The translations under genes were made by a program, and so were the position numbers. DNA of 55,303 bases from Fundicoccus ignavus (lineage in GTDB: Bacteria; Bacillota; Bacilli; Lactobacillales; Aerococcaceae), in the NCBI RefSeq assembly GCF_009659375.1, contig NZ_WJQT01000017.1, positions 1 to 55,303 on the forward strand. The letters are read 5' to 3'. How positions within the stretch are numbered: the first letter of the stretch is position 1; each line of letters starts with the position of its first letter. This document shows positions 49,983-55,303 of this stretch, piece after piece. The notes under the pieces are model-generated. The model saw only the letters and a program-made list of their open reading frames with translations. It ran no database searches and was not told the DNA's origin.

Positions 49983-50258
49983 TTATTCCTTCACACTTCC
50001 TAAAGTAACACCAGCAATGATGTACTTAGATAACAACAGATAAACAATCACAATAGGAATGATAGCAACCACAATCATCATATAAACCTTCGCCATATCG
50101 AAGTTCATAAAGTCCGCTCCACGTAAAGTCGCAATTAAAACTGGCACAGTCATTTTGTCTTTTGAGTCAATAATCAATGCTGGAATAAAGTAATTATTCC
50201 ATGCTCCTACGAAAACGAAAATGGATTGAACCGCAATCGCTGGCTTCATTCCCTCCAA
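49983..50258 (-). pseudogene. C-terminal fragment of a sugar ABC permease (MalG/LacG type)
   Basis: The 91 residues correspond to the end of a CUT1-family permease: MKPAIAVQSIFVFVGAWNNY is the tail of the EAA-loop region, followed by two membrane helices and the typical end KYIIAGVTLGSVKE. At least the first two-thirds of this permease and the whole first permease gene are absent. Upstream sequence is directly the terminator of the binding-protein gene, so a deletion joined the two. Unlikely to be functional. Confidence 0.82.
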
Positions 50259-50261
50259 GAA

Positions 50262-50302
50262 ATAAAGCGAAGTAAAGCAAGTTATCGACTGCTTACTTCG
50301 CC
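50262..50302 (-). terminator. Stem-loop after the sugar-binding-protein gene
   Basis: GCGAAGTAAGCA pairs with TGCTTTACTTCGC (one bulge) and TTTATTT follows on the minus strand. Such stem-loops often follow binding-protein genes to give them higher expression than the permeases. Confidence 0.8.
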
Positions 50303-50325
50303 TTATTAAATATTATTTTATTTGA

Positions 50326-51714
50326 TTATTCTGGCCATTTAATTTCAGTAATTTCTGGATGGCGTTCTTTAATCGCAGTTTCAAAGTTTGCTTTTGCTTC
50401 ATCAAATGTAACTTGTTCTTGGAAGTAATCGCCAAATGTATTTTGAATTTCTTCCACACACGCTTGGTCATAAGCTGATAATGGTGCTACTTTAATATTT
50501 TCGGCAACAGGTGTAAAGTAAGTAAATGGATTTTGTCCACCTAAGAATTCATGTGAGAAGGTATCATCTTCACTTACTTCTTTCATACCGCTTTTAGTAT
50601 TGGTAAAGTCTAAGTACTCTTTAGAAATCTTCATTAAGTTATCTTTATTTGCTGTTAATTCCATGATGATTTCTTTTGCATGTTCGACATTATCTGTTCC
50701 AGCAGCTGCATGAATGTAAGAACCACCCCAATTAAATTCTTGAGGAGGTGTAGTTACTGCCCAAGAATTTGCTTCGCCATTCCAGTTCGGTTTTAATACG
50801 AAGTCAATACCCCAAGCTGGTAATAAGAAAGCAAATGATTTAGATTCTGAACTCATCGCTTTATTCCAATCATCATTCCATTGCGCTTTTACTGTCTCAT
50901 CAAAATAGCCTGCGTCTTTCCATTCTTTAGAATCATTTATCCAATCAAGAATTTTTTGATCGACATTTATAACAGTTGAATCTTTCTCAACCCATGGATG
51001 TTCAATCGCATTACCATATAAACGGAAAGTATCAGCATAAGAAGAGAAAACATGATAACCTTTATCTTTTAATTCCTCTGCTGTTTGTTTTAATACATCC
51101 CAATTTTCAGTCTTTTTAGCAATTTCTGCTGGATCATCGGTTCCGAAAACTTCTTTAGCGATATCACGACGATACACTAATAGCCCTGGTGTTCCTTGCC
51201 AAGTAGATCCTCTTTGAACGCCACTTTGATCAGAAGGTGTTGCTTTAGCGAAGTCAAATTGATCCGCTAAGTCTTTTTCTGGATCAATGCCTAAATCCAT
51301 TAGTGGCATTGCCACATCAACTGCTTCGTCAACGTATTTATTAACATAGTCAGTTTCAGATAAGAAAACATCTACTTTTTCATCGGCACTAGCGTCTGCT
51401 TGTCTTAATAATGCCTCGTCTAATTTTTGTTGATATACACCATCTTGATTAAGATTTACAATCCAGTGAATCTCAGTACCATCTGTTAATTTTGTTACGG
51501 TTCCATCTTCAGATGTACTTTCTACTTTAGAATAAACTGCCGTTACACGGTCACGAAATTCATTATTCCATGAATAAATATTAATTACTTTACCTTCTTC
51601 AGCATTTACCTTAACTAATGATGCTGCAGACGATAATAAAACTGAACTAAGTGTCAATGCTAAACAACTTTTCGCCAACAATTTTCTCGTAAAACCCCTC
51701 CTAATTATTGCCAT
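50326..51714 (-). CDS. Sugar ABC transporter substrate-binding protein
   Basis: A 462-residue extracellular solute-binding protein of the CUT1 group (INIYSWNNEFRDRV, PGLLVYRRDIAKEVFG, WGGSYIHAAAGTDN, LGGQNPFTYF). The N-terminus is a Sec signal (LALTLSSVLLSSAASLVKVNA), but the expected lipobox Cys is absent, so membrane anchoring is doubtful. Start is uncertain: the ATG at 51714 has only a weak site, while AGGAGGGG lies inside the frame and could serve TTG codons about 12-14 bases on (51681 or 51678). With both permeases gone, uptake by this system is presumably lost unless permeases exist elsewhere. Confidence 0.85.
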   Translation of the reverse strand: MAIIRRGFTRKLLAKSCLALTLSSVLLSSAASLVKVNAEEGKVINIYSWNNEFRDRVTAVYSKVESTSEDGTVTKLTDGTEIHWIVNLNQDGVYQQKLDEALLRQADASADEKVDVFLSETDYVNKYVDEAVDVAMPLMDLGIDPEKDLADQFDFAKATPSDQSGVQRGSTWQGTPGLLVYRRDIAKEVFGTDDPAEIAKKTENWDVLKQTAEELKDKGYHVFSSYADTFRLYGNAIEHPWVEKDSTVINVDQKILDWINDSKEWKDAGYFDETVKAQWNDDWNKAMSSESKSFAFLLPAWGIDFVLKPNWNGEANSWAVTTPPQEFNWGGSYIHAAAGTDNVEHAKEIIMELTANKDNLMKISKEYLDFTNTKSGMKEVSEDDTFSHEFLGGQNPFTYFTPVAENIKVAPLSAYDQACVEEIQNTFGDYFQEQVTFDEAKANFETAIKERHPEITEIKWPE

Positions 51715-51869
51715 TAATTACTTAATGTCATTTGATGTCTTTATCATATCAATATTTTATGACAGTGGTTACTATGTCTCTGACCAAAATAGCATATTAA
51801 TGACATTAAAGTATCCGCTTACATTATCAAAAAATATATAATTTTAAAATAATCTCAAAATATTCAAAT

Positions 51870-51894
51870 TATAATGTTTATTAGAAACATTATA
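51870..51894. promoter_or_regulatory. Operator-like palindrome 1
   Basis: TATAATGTTT-ATTAG-AAACATTATA, perfect 10-bp arms, about 155 bases before the binding-protein gene. It shares the half site AATGTTT/AAACATT with the second palindrome. Confidence 0.6.
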
Positions 51895-51932
51895 TAAACA
51901 CCGTTAAAACAGTATTTTACCTGTATTTCCGC

Positions 51933-51946
51933 AAACATTAATGTTT
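51933..51946. promoter_or_regulatory. Operator-like palindrome 2
   Basis: AAACATTAATGTTT, perfect 14-bp palindrome, 39 bases from the end of the first, with the same half site. Probably bound by the regulator of the glucan locus (ROK, LacI or AraC type). Confidence 0.55.
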
Positions 51947-52032
51947 TATATTTTATTCTTAATAATGTTGATATTTTATCATTATAGCAATAAAACCGCA
52001 TAAAAACGACATTTTTATCATCAAACAGGTAC

Positions 52033-52075
52033 AAAAAAAGACATTAGAAGATAAATTAATTTTTCATTTCTAATG
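52033..52075 (-). terminator. Terminator of the ROK gene
   Basis: CATTAGAA and TTCTAATG pair with further bases outside; on the minus strand seven T follow. The rest of 51947-52186 is AT-rich without a recognisable gene. Confidence 0.65.
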
Positions 52076-52186
52076 CCGTCCAATAAAAATAAATTGAAAT
52101 TGATTAATATTAGTTAATCCATAAATGAATCTAGTCACTTAAAATTTAAATTCGTAAGCTATCTTCCATTTATCTCAATTATTGCT

Positions 52187-52510
52187 CTAATCTGTTGTAT
52201 TTTGATAATTAACCGCCGCACCAATTAAGTTCGCATTTTGCAGAAATTCACAACGATCAATCTTAATCTTCAAATCACCTGCACCGTTTGCTTTTAAATA
52301 GTGGTCAAGCTTTACTTGGATGGGGGATACAAAATCATTTCTTTGTGAGATACCCCCTCCAATTAAAATGAGTTCAGGGTCTAGCATTAAAGCCACATTA
52401 TACATACTTCTAGCCAAAGTATCATGGACTTCCTCAGCACCTACCTTCGCTTGTTCATTCCCTTTAGCTGCTAAGTCAAATAAGTCTTTGGCTGACACTA
52501 TAATTAATAT
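52187..52510 (-). pseudogene. C-terminal fragment of a ROK-family protein (sugar kinase or repressor)
   Basis: About 108 residues resemble the end of ROK proteins: SAKDLFDLAAKGNEQAKVG, MLDPELILIGGGISQRNDF (the GGG-S phosphate-side motif) and ANLIGAAVNY. The ATP site, zinc motif and catalytic Asp belong to the missing N-terminal part. The open frame runs on to 52546, but that extension is unlike ROK proteins and joins transposon-related sequence. Probably a broken beta-glucoside/glucose kinase of the glucan locus. Confidence 0.75.
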
Positions 52511-52576
52511 GTTTACTAAGTGCCTTGCATACGCTTTTAAAGGCATGGAAATAGATTCTCATCTTATCTAAGATTA

Positions 52577-52704
52577 AGAACAGAGCTCATATTGGGCTCT
52601 TGTTCTTTTCAATTAACGGAATGGACGATTACTTTCGCATTCAGTGGACGACAACTCCGCATTTGGTGGACGAAAGTTCCGCACTGATGGACGATTCCTA
52701 GTGC
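52577..52704 (+). mobile_element. IS21-like transposon end (remnant)
   Basis: A terminator (AAGAACA-GAGC with GCTC-x-TGTTCTT, 52577-52610) is followed by four GGACGA boxes at 52623, 52646, 52668 and 52689, each followed after several bases by a (T)CCGCA/TCGCA box: a 21-23 bp tandem repeat. Multiple such transposase-binding repeats typify ends of IS21-like elements. No transposase gene remains; a short + strand frame ending at 52571 may be its last codons. The inner boundary is the deletion that cut the ROK gene. Confidence 0.5.
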
Positions 52705-52712
52705 CGTATTCA

Positions 52713-52952
52713 GTCTTTGTACTTTGATCACCCTGCTGGTTTTTCAAAAGTGCTATATAGCTCAAGTGGCGTAGCTTACTCTGACTATTAATAAAGAAAG
52801 CGAAGTAGACAGAGCCTAGTCGATTGAGCTGGAAAATCCCTCAAAACCTTGAGAATTTGAAAGCGACCTCCGTCCTGGAAAAATTAAGCTGAGCTTAGTA
52901 CAAAGCTTGATAAATCAATATAAAACTTATAAACCCTTATATTATAAAAAAA
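52713..52952 (+). repeat. Dispersed structured repeat, copy E
   Basis: Nearly identical to copy D. Differences are few and partly compensatory: the P4 hairpin becomes CTCAA-AACC-TTGAG, perfectly paired, against CTCAC...TTGAG in D. It starts directly after the IS21-like end and finishes at the terminator of the intact exonuclease gene. Confidence 0.82.
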
Positions 52953-52978
52953 GCCAACCAGCTAATTGCTGACTGACT
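52944..52978 (-). terminator. Terminator of the exonuclease gene
   Basis: AGTCAGTCAGC with GCTGGTTGGCT (11 bp, three wobbles), followed by seven T on the minus strand. Confidence 0.8.
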
Positions 52979-52986
52979 CTTAAAAA

Positions 52987-53574
52987 TTAACGGGTGCGAC
53001 CTTTTCTAAAACCACTACCGCCCAATACGCCATAATTGGGATATCCTGCAAATCTAACTAATTGATCTAAGTTTGAAAAACGATTTTCATGCACAAACTT
53101 AGATACAATGAGACCTGCAGCTTTAGCATCCGATAAAGCGTCGTGATGCGTTAAAGGTATTCCATAGTAATTCGCAATCGTACTTAATTTATAATTATAA
53201 AAGTTCTTACGTACTGCCCTTGCAAGCTGATAAGAACAAGCATATTTAATGGCAGGTATTTCTAAACCATAACGATTAAAATTATCTTTCAAAGCGCCCA
53301 TATCAAACGTTGCATTATGAGCAACAACCGGTCGCCCTCCAATAAAATCTTCAATTTGTTTAGTTATATCATAAAATCTCGGAGAAGAAATAACCTCATG
53401 CTCTCGAATGCCATGAACATGAATATTCGCCAATGAGAAACTTTCATCTGGATTAATCAGTTGGTAATAACTGTCCAATATTTCGCCATATTTGAAACGT
53501 ACCATTCCGATGGAACAAATAGTATAGCGATTCTGATTGGCCGTTTCAACGTCCAACGCGACAAAATCATGCAT
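52987..53574 (-). CDS. DnaQ-like (DEDDh) 3'-5' exonuclease
   Basis: A 195-residue single-domain exonuclease of the epsilon/PolC-Exo superfamily. Exo I is FVALDVETA (Asp, Glu), Exo II HNATFDMGAL (Asp), and Exo III HHDALSDA with the His and Asp of the DEDDh type. A ~40-residue C-terminal tail (GYPNYGVLGGSGFRKGRTR at the end) may bind nucleic acid. The frame opens at 53598, but GAGG lies seven bases before ATG 53574. A second copy of its 3' end is at 47069. Confidence 0.88.
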   Translation of the reverse strand: MHDFVALDVETANQNRYTICSIGMVRFKYGEILDSYYQLINPDESFSLANIHVHGIREHEVISSPRFYDITKQIEDFIGGRPVVAHNATFDMGALKDNFNRYGLEIPAIKYACSYQLARAVRKNFYNYKLSTIANYYGIPLTHHDALSDAKAAGLIVSKFVHENRFSNLDQLVRFAGYPNYGVLGGSGFRKGRTR

Positions 53575-53654
53575 ACAACAACCTCTTTTCTTAATCATCT
53601 ACCCATATTAAACTTCTTATAAACGAAAAGCAAACTGGACTCGAAATTGTCTAC

Positions 53655-54143
53655 TTAATCATTATTAATCAATGAATAAATCATTGTAAACGTTTCTTCA
53701 TCCTCGGTATAAATTTCGAAGCCTAGCGCTAGATACAACGTCAAAGCTCGGTTAGCCTTTTGCACAGATAACGATACTTGTTTGTAGTCTTTGTCTTTTA
53801 GTAATTGGAACATACTCTGTAATAATGTACGCCCTATCCCCTTACCACGATATGGGGATAGGATAGAGATATTCAATTCTGGAGTTTTACTATCCACATG
53901 CCCATAGCCTTCAACAAGTCGTACCCAAACTAAGCCAATTGGATTTTCTCCATCATAACTTGCAATGGCATAATCGCCTATCAATTGGCCAAATTTATCA
54001 ATATATTTATTGAGTTCTGCTGTCTCGACAATCGAAAATGGAAAGAGATTCTTGGGATTCGGTTGAAATAATGCCTCATAAAGAAACTTTTGTAAAATTT
54101 GATATTCAAGTGCATTCACTTGCTTTATAGTGTAATGTTTCAA
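53655..54143 (-). CDS. GNAT-family N-acetyltransferase
   Basis: A 162-residue acetyl-CoA-dependent acetyltransferase with the cofactor motif SILSPYRGKGIGRTLLQSM (R-G-K-G-I-G) and a C-terminal LYLALGFEIY. The start is a TTG (54143) with GGAG seven bases upstream; a nearby ATG is out of frame. Substrate unknown. Confidence 0.82.
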   Translation of the reverse strand: MKHYTIKQVNALEYQILQKFLYEALFQPNPKNLFPFSIVETAELNKYIDKFGQLIGDYAIASYDGENPIGLVWVRLVEGYGHVDSKTPELNISILSPYRGKGIGRTLLQSMFQLLKDKDYKQVSLSVQKANRALTLYLALGFEIYTEDEETFTMIYSLINND

Positions 54144-54314
54144 TCCATGTCTCCTTTTATTTGGATTATATTACGAAAAAAAATGGAACTCAAACGTTCT
54201 TTTGAATTATTGAAAAAGATACTTTAAGTGGTTAATACTTTCCCTGTAATAAGCATTTATTTTATAATAGTTACATATAACGCAAGCAATAGTAAGAAAC
54301 TGAAAATAACAAGA

Positions 54315-54358
54315 AATCAGGTAAAACACTGTTAAATTAGTGTTTTACCTGAATTTTT
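54315..54358. terminator. Strong hairpin between the GNAT and membrane-protein genes
   Basis: TCAGGTAAAACACT and AGTGTTTTACCTGA form a perfect 14-bp stem with an 8-base loop and ATTTTTAG after it on the + strand. On the minus strand it would end the 54426 gene, with a weaker T-run. Confidence 0.75.
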
Positions 54359-54425
54359 AGAAACTTTTCATAATTAAGGTATGATAACTTCTAATAATTG
54401 ATTTATTCAACAATCATTAGTTATC

Positions 54426-54725
54426 TTATTTCAACCAATTCCATACGAATACAAGCGTAATTGAAGTAATTAATCGGACAATCAGATGTGTCCAATGGAA
54501 AGAGTTTGTTGTCACTCCCCTGAATACTGCAAAAATGATAAGAGCAATCAATCCAAAATACAATAGCCATTCTGGATCAGTTTTTACCGCAAATATCATT
54601 AAGCAAAGACTTAACAAAATATAGATTGGATGCGACCAATTGAATTGTTCAACCTTAACTTCTTCCCCAACAGCAATTACAGTAAGTAAACCATACAAAA
54701 AAATAAATATTCTAAATAAAATCAT
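54426..54725 (-). CDS. Small membrane protein of unknown function
   Basis: A 99-residue protein with four predicted membrane helices (about 5-22, 32-47, 50-68, 80-97) and Trp-rich loops (FNWSHP, SFHWTHL). I do not recognise the family. AAGGAG lies six bases before ATG. It is divergent from the MerR gene and shares a promoter region of MerR type, so it is probably that regulator's target. Confidence 0.7.
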   Translation of the reverse strand: MILFRIFIFLYGLLTVIAVGEEVKVEQFNWSHPIYILLSLCLMIFAVKTDPEWLLYFGLIALIIFAVFRGVTTNSFHWTHLIVRLITSITLVFVWNWLK

Positions 54726-54754
54726 GAAATTCTCCTTTACTATTTGATATACTT

Positions 54755-54785
54755 ATCTTAAAAGATGGAGTATGGTCTACGTCAA
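54755..54785 (-). promoter_or_regulatory. MerR-type promoter (19-bp spacer)
   Basis: On the minus strand TTGACG (complement of 54780-54785) and TAAGAT (complement of 54755-54760) are separated by 19 bases, the over-long spacer that MerR-family activators correct by twisting DNA. It would drive the membrane-protein gene. Confidence 0.6.
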
Positions 54786-54801
54786 GAGAAAGGTAATCAC
54801 A

Positions 54802-55179
54802 ATGAAAACAAAAGATATTACTAAGTTATCTGGTCTATCAAAAGATACAATTAGGTTTTATGAAAAATTAGGACTTGTGAAACCTAACAGGGAAAGTTAT
54901 TCCAGAGAATATGCAGATGCTGATTTAGAAAGATTAGAACAAATTAAACATTTAAAAAGTTTAGACTTTACGCTTTCTGAAATTAAGTTGCTTGTTGATA
55001 TTGATGAAAAATATCAATCAATTGATGAAATTCACTCAATGACACATGATGATTATCAAGAAATCATCCAACTATTAGATAATAAAGTAAACTACTTAGA
55101 AGAAAAATCTAAGATGATTGAAGCTGGCTTGGCTAGGCTAAAAGTTATGCAAGAAAAAATTAAAAGCATAAATAATTGA
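54802..55179 (+). CDS. MerR-family transcriptional regulator
   Basis: A 125-residue regulator with the winged helix-turn-helix ITKLSGLSKDTIRFYEKLGL at the N-terminus, a second helical part DLERLEQIKHLKSLDFTLSEIK and a long dimerisation coil (about 75-120). There is no C-terminal ligand domain or metal-binding Cys, so the signal is unknown. AGAAAGG precedes ATG 54802; an earlier in-frame start at 54772 is less likely. Confidence 0.88.
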   Translation: MKTKDITKLSGLSKDTIRFYEKLGLVKPNRESYSREYADADLERLEQIKHLKSLDFTLSEIKLLVDIDEKYQSIDEIHSMTHDDYQEIIQLLDNKVNYLEEKSKMIEAGLARLKVMQEKIKSINN

Positions 55180-55303
55180 TTATTCCGCGCTCTCAGATCC
55201 ACCTCTCCAGCAGGACGAGTCTTTGGATAGCCATTTCGAGTCCACTAGTCCGCATATCAGGTTCATTTGTTATTCTGTTTGAGCATTAAATTCGCGCATA
55301 TTC
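55180..55303. other. Right end of window without recognised gene
   Basis: No supported reading frame. The base composition shifts to higher GC (GCGCTCTCAG, CCGCATATCAG) and pieces such as AGGACGAG and GTCCGCAT recall the repeat boxes of the IS21-like end at 52623, but the match is too weak to call. Confidence 0.25.

Noticed and set aside
52320..52571. 83-codon + strand frame over the ROK fragment
   Set aside because: Mostly antisense to the ROK fragment; only its last codons, before the transposon terminator, might be real.
55180..55303. Second IS21-like end at the right edge
   Set aside because: Only scattered similarity to the GGACGA/CCGCA boxes, without regular spacing.

Overview
The window is AT-rich, low-GC Gram-positive DNA with strong GGAGG-type ribosome sites. 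Its gene set points to Lactobacillales: an enterococcal-type ntpFIKECGABD V-ATPase operon, a PASTA-domain Ser/Thr kinase, RNase J2, OatA, RodA and a LytR-CpsA-Psr protein. A meso-diaminopimelate dehydrogenase gene together with a V-ATPase suggests the Carnobacteriaceae/Aerococcaceae side of the order, but genus cannot be settled from this sequence alone.

Layout. 1-241 is the N-terminal end of an IS1380-like transposase cut by the window edge. 439-12524 is a housekeeping block read leftwards: gmk-rpoZ, then priA-fmt-rsmB-stp-prkC, then rsgA-rpe-thiN and a 2-hydroxyacid dehydrogenase. These couple translation initiation, ribosome maturation, replication restart, cell-wall signalling and thiamine activation. 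After an LCP cell-wall gene (12642-13634) comes an 870-bp intergenic stretch with two tandem copies of a dispersed repeat. The V-ATPase operon (14502-23094) follows and is probably Na+-coupled. A small orphan gene (23452) reads the other way behind a consensus promoter with two operator-like sites. Then come ThiT-like, rnjB, pnp and rpsO (RNA decay plus S15), oatA, uvrB, rpsT, ddh, holA, a class-I amidotransferase, a GcvH-like lipoyl protein, rodA, a BrkB-family membrane protein and a phosphoglycerate-mutase-family phosphatase. A heterodimeric ABC multidrug exporter (40950-44430) is preceded by an unannotated 25-codon leader peptide and an attenuator. An MBL-fold hydrolase and a second 2-hydroxyacid dehydrogenase complete the mostly intact part.

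46.7-53.6 kb is a decaying accessory locus for beta-1,3-glucan use. It has an intact secreted GH16 laminarinase with C-terminal binding modules and an intact sugar-binding protein, but only the C-terminal end of one permease, the C-terminal end of a ROK protein and a stop-containing AraC-type regulator remnant. It is bounded by two copies of a ~450-bp duplication carrying the dispersed repeat and the end of a DnaQ-like exonuclease gene, plus an IS21-like transposon end. The right end holds the intact exonuclease, a GNAT acetyltransferase, a small membrane protein and a divergent MerR regulator.

Most interesting are (i) five copies, all in + orientation, of a ~240-bp intergenic repeat whose copies differ by compensatory changes in predicted helices, which suggests a structured RNA or a mobile structured element; (ii) the leader peptide/attenuator of the ABC exporter, with three mutually exclusive pairing segments; and (iii) ddh flanked by ~26-bp inverted repeats between rpsT and holA. 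All functional statements come from reading the sequence; no database search was possible.
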